The position numbers and the translations under genes are program-made. A DNA stretch of 46,856 nucleotides, from contig CATKZW010000024.1 in NCBI GenBank assembly GCA_949841465.1, forward strand, positions 1-46,856, read 5' to 3'. The DNA comes from an uncultured Oscillospiraceae bacterium (GTDB taxonomy: Bacteria; Bacillota; Clostridia; Oscillospirales; Oscillospiraceae). Of the stretch, positions 32,706-40,891 are shown piece by piece (position 1 is the first letter of the stretch; every line of letters starts with the position of its first letter). The notes under the pieces are model-generated. The model saw only the letters and a list, made by a program, of their open reading frames with translations. It did no database searches and had not been told where the DNA came from.

Positions 32706-33089
32706 ATGGAAAAGCTGTTTGATTCCGAGCTGAAGGTGATGGAGCCTTTGTGGGAGGACGGACCCCAGACGGCGGGCGCGCTGGCCAAGCGGCTGGCGGA
32801 CACCGTCGGCTGGAACCGGAACACCACCTACACCGTCATCAAGAAGCTCATCGACAAGGGGGCTGTGAGCCGGTCGGATCCCGGCTTCCTGTGCGCCCCG
32901 CTGGCCAGCCGGGAGGAGGTCCAGCGGCAGGAGACAGACAGCCTCATCAGCCGGCTGTTCGGCGGGTCCAAGACCCAGTTCCTCTCCGCCTTCCTCAGCG
33001 AAAAGGACCTGACCCCGGCGGAGGCCGATCAGCTCCGGGAGCTGATCCGTTCTTTTTCTCAAGAGGAAAAGAACCAAAAAGAGCTTTAG
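32706..33089 (+). CDS. blaI: BlaI/MecI/CopY-family repressor
   Basis: 127 residues: N-terminal winged helix (FDSELKVMEPLWEDGPQTAGALA, then WNRNTTYTVIKKLIDKGAVSRS) and C-terminal dimerisation helices (DSLISRLFGGSKTQFLSAFL). Family members bind inverted TACA/TGTA-like operators and are inactivated when the partner M56 protease is triggered. The ATG follows AAGGAGG. Immediately upstream of the M56 gene, with a matching operator in front, so an autoregulated two-gene operon. What it regulates is not a visible beta-lactamase. Confidence 0.9.
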   Translation: MEKLFDSELKVMEPLWEDGPQTAGALAKRLADTVGWNRNTTYTVIKKLIDKGAVSRSDPGFLCAPLASREEVQRQETDSLISRLFGGSKTQFLSAFLSEKDLTPAEADQLRELIRSFSQEEKNQKEL

Positions 33090-33180
33090 ACCGCCGCCAC
33101 CGTTGGCAGTACTGTTTACGCTGCCGCACGACTGCGAAACGTGCTTCTCAATCGGAAACGATGTTACGAGGTGTTTTCCA

Positions 33181-35502
33181 ATGTCACAGTTATTACAAAA
33201 CGCCCTCTATGGCACAGTGATGATCCTGGTGGTGGCCGTCCTGCGGCGGGCGCTGAGGGACCGTCTGGTCCCCGGAGCCCGGCTGGCCCTGTGGGCGGTG
33301 TGTCTGTTCCGTCTGCTCACCCCCGCCGCGCCGAAAAGCGTGCTGTCCCTGTGGGGGCTGTCCCGGCTCTTTGCCCCAGAGCGGCAGGCCGCGCCCGCCC
33401 CTGCGCCCATACCGCAGCCATACGTTCTTCCCCAGGGCGTCCCCGCGCCCCGGCCCGACCCGGGCGTTCCCTGGGAAACGGTGCTGTTGGCGGCGTGGCT
33501 GGCGGCAGGGGCGGTGCTGGCGATGCGGTACGTGCTGAGCTGGACCCGCACCCGCCGGGCGGTGGCCTGCGCCATCCCCCTGGACCGGGACGACCCCCGG
33601 TACGCCGCCCTGCCCAAGTGCGCCCGCCTGCGGGAGGGCCCCATGGAGGGCGCGCCGCTGACCTTCGGGGCCCTCCGGCCCACGGTGGTGCTGTCCCCAG
33701 GGCTGGACGGGGAGGCGCTGGACTGCGTCCTGGCCCACGAGGGGGTGCACGCCGCCCGCCGGGACAATCTGTGGCACTACGCCATGGCGCTGGCCCTGGT
33801 GGTCCACTGGTGGAACCCGGCGGTGTGGCTGATGTCGCGGCTTCTGCGGCGGGACATCGAGCTGTCCTGCGACCGGGCCGCGCTGAAGCGGCTGGGGGAG
33901 GACCGGCGGGCGGACTACGCCCAGGCGCTTGTCTCCCTGGCGACCCAGGGCTCCGGCCCTGCCTTCTGCCAGACGTTCGGCCGAAAAGCGGCCGAAGAAA
34001 GGATACTATCCATTATGAAATTCAAGAAGACCTCTATCATTGGGGTGATTTTCACCCTGTCGCTGGTGCTGGCCGTCACCGTGACCTTTGCCAGCGAGCC
34101 GAAACAGCCGGATGAGTACGATAGCGTAAAGGTAAACACCTCTCTGAGCCTAAACGAAAAAACATCGGCGGACTACCTTGCCGGTCTGCCCGACAAGGTC
34201 CAGGACCTCTATGTGGGCATGCCCCAGGATAAGGTACACGCGCTGCTGGGCGAACCGTCCTTTTCCTCCTCCAGACCCTTTAGCGACACCTATGAGCTGG
34301 ACCCTGACTCGCCTAAACGCCAGCTTGGCATTTATTATGATGTGGCAGGTGCCGTAACCCAGGTCAAATATTTCTCCGACGGCACCGATACCAGCGCCGC
34401 CGGCGTCGACCTGGCCCCCTACCTTGCATCCACTGCACTGTCCTCCCGCATTGTCTCCGTACCCGACATTGAGGCCACCAAGGGCATCCAGTCCGACTTC
34501 ACCGAGGTAGAGCCGGACGACGTGGACCTGAGCCTGATAAAGGAAAAATACGCCCAGATGGCGGCCGATGGGAAACTGACTCAGGAAGAGGCCGACGCGG
34601 CGATGGCCGCCGCCGAGGACATGCTGGAGCAGGCCCGCCGGGGCGAACGGAAGCTGTTCATGACGGGGGACGGCTGGGTATATGGCATGGGCGTCAGCAC
34701 AATGTACTACAAGGACGAAAACGGCGATCTGCACCCCATAAGCCCGGATACTACGGATAGCGGCTACGTTCTCGATTCGCGGGACGTCAGTGATTATAAC
34801 GTCGAGCTCCCCATCTTTGATGAGGACGGCAACTCGGTATCGGCGGACGGCGGCATTGTCGGGCGCGTTGATTCCCGAATCTACGGCTATGAACTGGTCA
34901 CGGGCTCGGACGCCGCCTCCGGCGGTCTTGTGGGCAGCGCCGAGGCCGGCGACGCCATACCCGTCCCCACCGCCGCACCTGCAAAGGACTTTGACAACTA
35001 TACGATCACAGGCATGGACGAAAACGGCTATCCCTTGGATGAGCAGGGCCGCCGCCTGGTTTTCGATGAAAGCGGCAATCTGTTTATGAAGGTCAGCGCA
35101 GGCTATGGGCCCTGCATCAAGGAGGACTGCGCGATTTCCGAAGCGCACTACCACAGGGACGGCGAGGTTGTTCCCATGCCGAAGTCCAATGCCCCCACTC
35201 CCGCCTTTGCGCCTGAGGTCGGAACCGCTCCCATGCGGGCCCCCTACTGCCCGGTCTGTACGGAAACCAGCCTGCACGTGCATCTGGACGGGCGCGTCGT
35301 CCTGCTCTCCGACCCCTGCGCGGTGGAGGGCTGTACCATAACAGGGAACCACATCCACGGCGACGTATGCTACTCCTGCAATGGCGCCGGCCACGCCGAC
35401 GGCCACTGCGACGGGAGCTGTTACACCTACTTTACCTCCACCCAGTCCGTGAATACCTCCACACACCACAGCGAAAGCCACCACAAGGGCGGCCATCACT
35501 AA
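33181..35502 (+). CDS. M56 (BlaR1/MecR1-like) membrane metalloprotease with Cys/His-rich tail
   Basis: 773 residues. The N-terminal half is a multi-helix membrane protease with zinc-binding HEGVH (residues 186-190) and the downstream helix ALVVHWWNPAVWLMSRLLRRDIELSCDRA. A further membrane segment (IIGVIFTLSLVLAVTVTFA) ends the M56 unit at about residue 302. The extracytoplasmic part lacks the serine penicillin-sensor motifs (SxxK, SxN, KTG) of BlaR1/MecR1. It has an SmpA-like patch (LYVGMPQDKVHALLGEP), then a tail rich in Cys and His (CIKEDCAISEAHYHRDG, CPVCTETSLHVHLDG, CAVEGCTITGNHIHGD, HHSESHHKGGHH). Metal or redox sensing is a reasonable inference. The ATG at 33181 follows CGAGGTG. Confidence 0.8.
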   Translation: MSQLLQNALYGTVMILVVAVLRRALRDRLVPGARLALWAVCLFRLLTPAAPKSVLSLWGLSRLFAPERQAAPAPAPIPQPYVLPQGVPAPRPDPGVPWETVLLAAWLAAGAVLAMRYVLSWTRTRRAVACAIPLDRDDPRYAALPKCARLREGPMEGAPLTFGALRPTVVLSPGLDGEALDCVLAHEGVHAARRDNLWHYAMALALVVHWWNPAVWLMSRLLRRDIELSCDRAALKRLGEDRRADYAQALVSLATQGSGPAFCQTFGRKAAEERILSIMKFKKTSIIGVIFTLSLVLAVTVTFASEPKQPDEYDSVKVNTSLSLNEKTSADYLAGLPDKVQDLYVGMPQDKVHALLGEPSFSSSRPFSDTYELDPDSPKRQLGIYYDVAGAVTQVKYFSDGTDTSAAGVDLAPYLASTALSSRIVSVPDIEATKGIQSDFTEVEPDDVDLSLIKEKYAQMAADGKLTQEEADAAMAAAEDMLEQARRGERKLFMTGDGWVYGMGVSTMYYKDENGDLHPISPDTTDSGYVLDSRDVSDYNVELPIFDEDGNSVSADGGIVGRVDSRIYGYELVTGSDAASGGLVGSAEAGDAIPVPTAAPAKDFDNYTITGMDENGYPLDEQGRRLVFDESGNLFMKVSAGYGPCIKEDCAISEAHYHRDGEVVPMPKSNAPTPAFAPEVGTAPMRAPYCPVCTETSLHVHLDGRVVLLSDPCAVEGCTITGNHIHGDVCYSCNGAGHADGHCDGSCYTYFTSTQSVNTSTHHSESHHKGGHH

Positions 35503-35509
35503 ATAACCC

Positions 35510-35533
35510 GGCCCCCGGCTGATGCCGGGGGCC
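35510..35533 (+). terminator. Terminator of the blaI-M56 operon
   Basis: A perfect 10-bp stem (GGCCCCCGGC/GCCGGGGGCC), TGAT loop, followed by ATTTTAACG. Confidence 0.75.
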
Positions 35534-35591
35534 ATTTTAACGTCAGTTGCCGGGTGAAAGCGGGGCAGATACTACCCTGTCCGTCAGCGGA

Positions 35592-35638
35592 CTAAAAGTT
35601 TCTTTTTGGTTACTTTTTCTTTACAAAGAAAAAGTAAC
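35592..35638 (-). repeat. Dispersed intergenic repeat acting as ldh terminator
   Basis: GTTACTTTTTCTTT and its exact complement around AC (35609-35638), adjoining CTAAAAGTTTCTTTTTGG. On the minus strand this is a 14-bp hairpin right at the ldh stop, followed by CAAAAAGAAACTTTTAG. The same pair of motifs recurs at 36691-36734 and, split, at 19899-20079. Confidence 0.6.
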
Positions 35639-36588
35639 TACGGCAGATCCAGCTCCATGATGACCTCCCGGAGCTGCTCCGCGGAAGCGTGGAGCGCCGC
35701 CCGCTCGTCCTCCGCCAGGGGGATTTCCAATATCTGCTCCACGCCCCGCCGCCCCACGATGGAGGGGATGGACAGCGCCAGATCCCGCAGGCCGTCGTAC
35801 TGCCCGCCCAGCACCACCGACACGGGCAGGATGGCCCGCTCGTCCTTCATGACGCATTCCGCGATTCGGGCCACCGCCATGGCGATGCCGTAGTAGGTGG
35901 CTCCCTTGCGGCGGATAATCTCGTAGGCGCTGTCCCGCACGTCCTCATAGATCCGCTTCCGGGCCTCCTGGTGCTCCGTCCGCCCCCGCATCTCGCAGAA
36001 GCCGTCCAGGGGCACCCCGGACACGTTGGCCCCGCTCCACACCGCCAGCTCGCTGTCCCCGTGCTCGCCCACGATGACGGCGTGGATGGAACGGCTGTCC
36101 ACATCCAGGTGCTCCCCCAGCAGGTAGCGCAGACGGGCGGAGTCCAGCACCGTCCCGGACCCCATCACCCGATGGGCGGGGTAGCCGGAGATGCGAAACG
36201 CCGCGTAGGTGAGCACGTCTACAGGGTTGGACACGATGAGCAGGATGCCCTCAAAGGGCCGGGCGGTGATCTGGGGGATGATGGAGTTCAAAATGGAGAC
36301 GTTCTGACCGATCAGCTCCAAACGGGTCTGGCCCGGCTTCTGGTTGGCCCCGGCGGTGATGACGATGAGGGCGCAGTCGCTGAGGTCGTCGTAGCTCCCG
36401 GCGCGCACGTCCATGGCGGCGATATAGGGCAGGCCGTGGCTCAGGTCCATGGCCTCGCCCTCGGCCTTGTCCTGATTGGCGTCGATGAGCACCAGCTCGC
36501 TGAACAGCCCCCGCTGGATCAGGCTGAACGCAATGGATGCGCCTACAAAGCCGCAGCCGATGACGGCGGCCTTACGGTGATTGAGCAT
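35638..36588 (-). CDS. ldh: L-lactate dehydrogenase
   Basis: 316 residues. NAD-binding GCGFVGASIAF at the N-terminus and ELVLIDANQDKAEGEAMDL with the NAD-specific Asp. The active-site loop QKPGQTRLELIGQN carries the Gln that favours pyruvate and the catalytic Arg. VSNPVDVLTY and the catalytic His in VIVGEHGDSE complete the L-LDH pattern. It reduces pyruvate to L-lactate in fermentation. Monocistronic on the minus strand, ending in the repeat hairpin. Standard length. Confidence 0.95.
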   Translation of the reverse strand: MLNHRKAAVIGCGFVGASIAFSLIQRGLFSELVLIDANQDKAEGEAMDLSHGLPYIAAMDVRAGSYDDLSDCALIVITAGANQKPGQTRLELIGQNVSILNSIIPQITARPFEGILLIVSNPVDVLTYAAFRISGYPAHRVMGSGTVLDSARLRYLLGEHLDVDSRSIHAVIVGEHGDSELAVWSGANVSGVPLDGFCEMRGRTEHQEARKRIYEDVRDSAYEIIRRKGATYYGIAMAVARIAECVMKDERAILPVSVVLGGQYDGLRDLALSIPSIVGRRGVEQILEIPLAEDERAALHASAEQLREVIMELDLP

Positions 36589-36690
36589 AAAAAAGTCCCC
36601 TTCCGTTTTTGGAGCTAGTCTGCCCCAAACGCGGAAGGGTTATTTCAATTGCCTGCCGGCGGCCTTTCTTTTTTTGCCTCCGGCGGCCCG

Positions 36691-36734
36691 CCTTTTCTTT
36701 GAAAAGAAAAAGCGGGGCAAAAAGAAACTTTTAG
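36691..36734 (-). repeat. Dispersed intergenic repeat (third copy)
   Basis: CCTTTTCTTTGAAAAGAAAAAG followed by CAAAAAGAAACTTTTAG; see the copies at 35592 and 19899. It lies downstream of the zinc-ribbon gene and upstream of ldh. Confidence 0.55.
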
Positions 36735-36744
36735 ACTTTTGTCC

Positions 36745-36990
36745 CTATACCAGGTCGTTCTGGTCCAGCCTTCGGCCGCAATGGGAGCAGTATTCGCCCA
36801 CATCCCGGCCCAAATGCTCACCGCAGTACGGACAGCGCCACCAGACCAGGCTGACGGCCACAGCGGCCACGGCAAGAACCAGCGTCAGCCAGAGAAATAC
36901 CTGGGAATTTGTGAGGCCAAGCAGAGCTACCATCAGAATACAGGCTCCCCCAAGGGCATAAATCAGGTACTTCACTTGTTTGAGCTTCAT
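36745..36990 (-). CDS. Small membrane protein with C-terminal zinc ribbon
   Basis: 81 residues. Two membrane segments (YLIYALGGACILMVALLGL and FLWLTLVLAVAAVAVSLVWW) are followed by a short zinc ribbon, CPYCGEHLGRDVGEYCSHCGRRL, probably cytoplasmic. The start at 36990 is chosen for the AAAGGAGCGGAA just upstream, rather than 37005. It lies 12 nt after rluA-type synthase on the same strand, so co-transcribed with lspA and it. The exact role is not known; such proteins are common in Oscillospiraceae. Confidence 0.7.
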   Translation of the reverse strand: MKLKQVKYLIYALGGACILMVALLGLTNSQVFLWLTLVLAVAAVAVSLVWWRCPYCGEHLGRDVGEYCSHCGRRLDQNDLV

Positions 36991-37001
36991 TTCCGCTCCT
37001 T

Positions 37002-37934
37002 TCACTCCAATCCATACCGTTTCAAAACTGCATTAAACCAGTCAGGCAGAGGGGCCTCCACCGTCACACGCTCCCCGGTGGCCGGATGGGTGAAGGTGAG
37101 CTGGGCGGCGTGGAGGCACTGTCCCGCCAGCCCGGGCACGGGCTTTTTCGCGCCGTATACCGTGTCCCCCAGCAGGGGGTGGCCGATGTGGGCCATATGG
37201 ACGCGGATCTGGTGGGTCCGCCCCGTCTCCAGCCGGCAGGTGATGTGGGAGCAGCCGCTGTTGGCGCTGACCACCTGCCAGTGGGTGACGGCCTCCCGCC
37301 CGTCGGGGGTGACGGCCATCCGCTTGCGGTCGGTGCGGTGCCGCCCGATTGGGGCGGAGACGGCGCCGGAGTTCTCCCGGAAGGCGCCCGCCGCCACGCC
37401 GTGGTACAGCCGGAACAGGGAGTGGTCCTGGAGCTGGGCGGCCAGGGAGAGGTGGGCGCGGTCGTTTTTCGCCGCGATAATCAGGCCGGAGGTGTCCCGG
37501 TCGATGCGGTGGACGATGCCGGGGCGGAGCTCCCCGTTGATTCCGGACAGGGAATTTTTGCAGTGATATAACAGCGCGTTGACCAGCGTGCCATCCAGGT
37601 GGCCCGGCGCGGGGTGGACCACCAGCCCCACGGGCTTGTTCACCACGATCACGTCCCCGTCCTCGTACACCACGTCCAAGGGAATGTTCTGGGGGACCAG
37701 GTCGATGGGCGCGGGCTGGGGCGGGGAGATCATCAGCTCGTCCCCCGGCTGCAGCCTGGCGTTCTTTTTCAGCGCCCTGCCGTCCTGAGTGACCCGCCCC
37801 TCATCCAGCCAGCGCTGGGCGGCGGAGCGGGTGAGGCCGTCCAGCGCCGCGGCCAGCACCGCGTCCGCCCGGCCCGGCTCGGTGACCGTCAGGGGGAAGC
37901 TGGGCAGAGCCATGGTTTCTTCTTCACTTCTCAT
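37002..37934 (-). CDS. rluD: RluA-family (RluD-type) pseudouridine synthase
   Basis: 310 residues. An N-terminal S4 RNA-binding domain (SAAQRWLDEGRVTQDGRALKKN) is followed by the RluA catalytic domain with catalytic Asp in HRIDRDTSGL, and LETGRTHQIRVHMAHIGHPLLGD near the end. It isomerises uridines in large-subunit rRNA. The start is ATG 37934 (AGGTGA 9 nt upstream), overlapping the lspA end; GTG 37943 and ATG 37913 are alternatives. The lspA then rluD order is a standard operon in Firmicutes. Confidence 0.9.
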   Translation of the reverse strand: MRSEEETMALPSFPLTVTEPGRADAVLAAALDGLTRSAAQRWLDEGRVTQDGRALKKNARLQPGDELMISPPQPAPIDLVPQNIPLDVVYEDGDVIVVNKPVGLVVHPAPGHLDGTLVNALLYHCKNSLSGINGELRPGIVHRIDRDTSGLIIAAKNDRAHLSLAAQLQDHSLFRLYHGVAAGAFRENSGAVSAPIGRHRTDRKRMAVTPDGREAVTHWQVVSANSGCSHITCRLETGRTHQIRVHMAHIGHPLLGDTVYGAKKPVPGLAGQCLHAAQLTFTHPATGERVTVEAPLPDWFNAVLKRYGLE

Positions 37935-38457
37935 CCGTTTCACTCACCTGTCCGTCCCGCTCCACCGTTTCCGTCTCTCCGTCCCCGGCGCTTTCCCCAG
38001 CCTCCTTTTTCTCCTCCCTGCCCACGTACAGCCATACGTACAAAAACAGCAGGGGCACGCCGACGGTGATACAGCAGTCGGCCACGTTGAACACGGCAAA
38101 GTTCATAAAAGTGGTTTTGAACATGTCGGTGACAAAGCCGAACACCGCCCGGTCGATGAGGTTGCCCATCCCTCCCGCCAGCACCAGGGCGGCGGAAAAC
38201 TGCCCCAGGCGGTTTTTGAAGAAGCCCTTCACCACCAGCCAGCACATGACCGCCACCACCACCGACGAGGTGAGCGTGAGCAGCCAGGTGTGGGAGCGCA
38301 GCATGGAGAAGGCCGCGCCGGTGTTCTGGACGTAGGTCAGATCCAGCAGATGCGGGATGAAGGGGACGGCCCCCCCCAGGGGGATGTTGGCGCGGACGAG
38401 ATATTTAACCGCCTGGTCGAGTACCACCAGGGCGGCGGCGAGGATAGCGTAAAACAT
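37924..38457 (-). CDS. lspA: Lipoprotein signal peptidase (signal peptidase II)
   Basis: 177 residues, four membrane helices. The catalytic Asp pair is in GGMGNLIDRAVFG and FNVADCCI; NTGAAFSML is also typical. It cleaves prolipoproteins such as the MglB precursor after lipidation. The ATG at 38457 (AAAGG upstream) is preferred over a TTG at 38481. The C-terminal tail after the last helix is longer than usual and acidic (EEKKEAGESAGDGE) and overlaps the next gene. Confidence 0.95.
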   Translation of the reverse strand: MFYAILAAALVVLDQAVKYLVRANIPLGGAVPFIPHLLDLTYVQNTGAAFSMLRSHTWLLTLTSSVVVAVMCWLVVKGFFKNRLGQFSAALVLAGGMGNLIDRAVFGFVTDMFKTTFMNFAVFNVADCCITVGVPLLFLYVWLYVGREEKKEAGESAGDGETETVERDGQVSETDEK

Positions 38458-38461
38458 GGGA

Positions 38462-38625
38462 TCAGCCTTTCTGTTTGTCAATGATGATGCCGAGCTCCCG
38501 GCACTTCTTTAGAGCAAGCTCATGATTTTGCTTTGCGGCCTGTTGATACCAGTATTCTGCCCGCTCCAGAGCAGCCGCTGTCCCGGCCCCCTCTTCATAG
38601 AGGCCGGAAGCAAAGCTCCGGCCGT
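38462..38625 (-). pseudogene. Sel1/TPR-like repeat remnant
   Basis: An open frame without a start reads FASGLYEEGAGTAAALERAEYWYQQAAKQNH and ends CRELGIIIDKQKG at a TGA 4 nt before lspA. The pattern GLYEEG..AEYWYQQAA matches one Sel1-like repeat. Upstream in the frame there is a stop. It is probably the last repeat of a deleted gene and now supplies the lspA ribosome binding site. Confidence 0.45.
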
Positions 38626-38944
38626 TATTCTATCACGTTTTTCGCTTCCCGGCAAGAGCGGCGTGCCCATGGAGCCGCCGTCTTCAGCGCCCGGTGTCTC
38701 ACCAGGCAGCTGTGCACCCGTTCCAAAAGCTGCGTAAAAACCATCCTATGGCTCATTTGGAAGGACTATGAAGAAGCTGGCCAGGTGGAAAGCAAACGGC
38801 AATCCAGGCTCTTTCTCCCTCTGCATTTCACCCATACTTATCTTTTTACGCTTTTTGACAGGCTGGGAACCGAAACGGAAACGCCTCGGTTCTCTTTTTA
38901 TGAAGTGAACCCAGGCTTCGAGAGGGCACAGAAAACATATCGCT
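38626..38944. other. Gene-poor gap
   Basis: About 320 bp with no gene I can support. Short minus-strand frames are present but lack ribosome binding sites and recognisable motifs. A terminator-like hairpin, GAACCGA/TCGGTTC (38867-38892) followed by TCTTTTT, faces the plus strand. Confidence 0.4.
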
Positions 38945-39712
38945 TCAGCTTTTATGGGCCAAAATATAATTAGCCATATTTTGGCCCGCCTCATCACCTA
39001 CCAGATTATATCCCTCTTGTAAATAGTGGAACGCATCCCTCATCAAGCCCCTTTGGGCAAATGTTTTCAGCAACTGGCTGACCAGAACAATATCCTGATT
39101 TTCCTGCGCAAGCGCCAGCTGTGCCTGCTGGATAGGAACGTAGAGATTGGCATCGTCCCGGTGATTCCCAATCTGAATCAGAAAACTAGTGTCCATCCCA
39201 CAGTCACTCATATAAGAGTGCAGGAAGGTTTCGGTACTCCTTTTGTATAGGCGTGGATCGGTATGCAGATCGCCGTCTGTACAGCCTTGGCACCATATCA
39301 CAGTGTTTTTCAATACCTGTATGTGGTGATGAGCCAGCCAATCAGCGCACACCCGGTTGCGCGCTACTGCGTCCCGGTAATAAGGCGTACCCGGCATCCA
39401 TTCCGAGATGGAAGACCCTCCTTTCGCACAGGAAACACCCACAACAGGTTCGTGGCTCACCGCATAGAAAGCATTGACAAAGGCCGACACCATAGAGCCG
39501 GTTTTCATCTCAGGTTCATACACGCCGGATGGGTTATTTTCCAATGCCCCAAAGGGTTCTTGGAGCGGGCACAGGGTGTTGGGTTGGGTGATTGCCTTAA
39601 ATTCATAGGCTGTCCCCGGCTCGACCATTGGGGCCTGAGAGGCGGTTCCTCTCCCCGCCATATTGCTTTGTCCCATAAACATGATGAGGTATACCTTTTG
39701 CGGCAGATTCAT
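38945..39712 (-). CDS. SGNH-type esterase (sialate O-acetylesterase-like)
   Basis: 255 residues. The nucleophile block MFMGQSNMAGRG near the N-terminus and the C-terminal DAFHYLQEGYNLVG (Asp-x-x-His) are the two ends of an SGNH catalytic triad. SCAKGGSSISEW holds the oxyanion-hole glycine and VIWCQGCTDGD the later block, as in the sialate O-acetylesterase (SASA/DUF303) family. It probably removes acetyl groups from sugars. No signal peptide, so apparently cytoplasmic. The ATG follows GAGG at 8 nt. Downstream of the SurA-like gene on the same strand. Confidence 0.75.
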   Translation of the reverse strand: MNLPQKVYLIMFMGQSNMAGRGTASQAPMVEPGTAYEFKAITQPNTLCPLQEPFGALENNPSGVYEPEMKTGSMVSAFVNAFYAVSHEPVVGVSCAKGGSSISEWMPGTPYYRDAVARNRVCADWLAHHHIQVLKNTVIWCQGCTDGDLHTDPRLYKRSTETFLHSYMSDCGMDTSFLIQIGNHRDDANLYVPIQQAQLALAQENQDIVLVSQLLKTFAQRGLMRDAFHYLQEGYNLVGDEAGQNMANYILAHKS

Positions 39713-39807
39713 AACTGATTCCTCGCTTTGTATTTAGGTCTTGGACAATCCGGCATATAATTGGGCGGAGCAGTTCCGATATTCCTGATTTTTCCTCATT
39801 AAAAATC

Positions 39808-40809
39808 TCATTTGAGCTCAGACATCTCGCGCTCAAATATCTCGTTTGCGTATTGAGCCGCCACCGTGATTTTAGCATCCTCAAAGTCGGGCTTGTCCCC
39901 CGCGTCTGTCTCCACTACCAGATAAACCCCCGTATAGCTGCTGTCCGCTGAGAGCGGGGCGATAAAGCATCCTCCCACGCCGCAATTCGCAGCCTGCGAT
40001 AGCAACGCGGGGGAAAAACTGTCCTCTCTGCTGAGCGTGCCGCTGTCCAGCAGAAGTTCCCTGCCGCTCACAGGCAGGCCGGCCTGGGCAGAAAGCGTTT
40101 CCACAGGTGTCTCCGCGTCCTGCTCCAGCAGCTTCATAACAACGCGCTGGGCTTGTTCCGCTGCCTCAGGATTGGCCGCAAATTCTTCCGGTTCAATGCT
40201 GTACAACACAAGGCGCGCCATAAAATGCCTTCTCAGCTCCTCTGCCGTCATTGCCTCGTAGCGCTCCCGCAGCTCCTTGTCATGGTTCTCTAAAGCATCA
40301 TCAAAAATAGCTCCAATCAGCGCGGTTTCCGCGTTGCCGCGCAGGGTGAGATAGTATTCTATGGCCCCATATTGGGTTGGTCCATAAATCACGCCTCCAC
40401 TTTCTAATGTTTCCTGCCGCTGCTGATTGAATTCTGTCAGCTCCTCCGTCATCTCGCGATAGGTTGGCATGGGGGCCGTATCATAGCGCTCCGACAGGGT
40501 TCGTAGAGCCTGGTCGTATCCTGCCTGCTCCATTACCAGCTGGTCCAGCATTTTCGCCGGCGTTTCCCCTCCATAAGACTGCTCCCAGGCTCCTTCATCC
40601 GCCCCCAGCTCTACGCTATGCTCCTGGAAAAAATACGCCGATACCTCCGCTCTTCTCAACTGGGCATAAAAATTGTATTCGTCCTCCGGCATGGCAGATT
40701 CAAGGCGGTCCTGGTTTTGCGCAATGAAAAAAATCGCCAGCGCGGCCAGCAGCACGGCCCCGCACGCCAGTACTGCGGGCAAAACCCTTTTCAAATTATT
40801 TTGTTTCAT
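39808..40809 (-). CDS. Membrane-anchored SurA/PrsA-like protein
   Basis: 333 residues starting at ATG 40809 (GAGAGG upstream; an earlier in-frame start at 40863 lies in the terminator). One N-terminal membrane segment (VLPAVLACGAVLLAALAIFFIAQ), then a helical SurA_N-like region (AEVSAYFFQEHSVELGA, KMLDQLVMEQAGYDQALRTLSERYD). The C-terminal part (VYLVVETDAGDKPDFEDAKITVAAQYANEIFEREMSEL) resembles the end of a parvulin domain, but the core parvulin motifs are weak. A chaperone for secreted proteins is plausible, given that it lies directly downstream of the giant surface protein. Not a confident prolyl isomerase. Confidence 0.55.
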   Translation of the reverse strand: MKQNNLKRVLPAVLACGAVLLAALAIFFIAQNQDRLESAMPEDEYNFYAQLRRAEVSAYFFQEHSVELGADEGAWEQSYGGETPAKMLDQLVMEQAGYDQALRTLSERYDTAPMPTYREMTEELTEFNQQRQETLESGGVIYGPTQYGAIEYYLTLRGNAETALIGAIFDDALENHDKELRERYEAMTAEELRRHFMARLVLYSIEPEEFAANPEAAEQAQRVVMKLLEQDAETPVETLSAQAGLPVSGRELLLDSGTLSREDSFSPALLSQAANCGVGGCFIAPLSADSSYTGVYLVVETDAGDKPDFEDAKITVAAQYANEIFEREMSELK

Positions 40810-40836
40810 GATGCCTCTCACCCGCCTAAAATGACC

Positions 40837-40879
40837 GTGGGGACCCCTCCGAACGCAGGACATCCGGAGGAATCCCCAC
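40837..40879 (-). terminator. Imperfect hairpin after the giant SLH gene
   Basis: GTGGGGA..CTCCGA and TCCGGAG..TCCCCAC pair with a few mismatches. On minus it is followed by CATTTTAGG. A weak terminator, so the SurA-like gene may be partly co-transcribed. Confidence 0.5.
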
Positions 40880-40891
40880 GGATTCAGTTTA

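Noticed and set aside
38746-38997. 83-codon minus-strand frame overlapping the SGNH esterase end
   Set aside because: No ribosome binding site, no family resemblance, and it overlaps the well-supported esterase gene.
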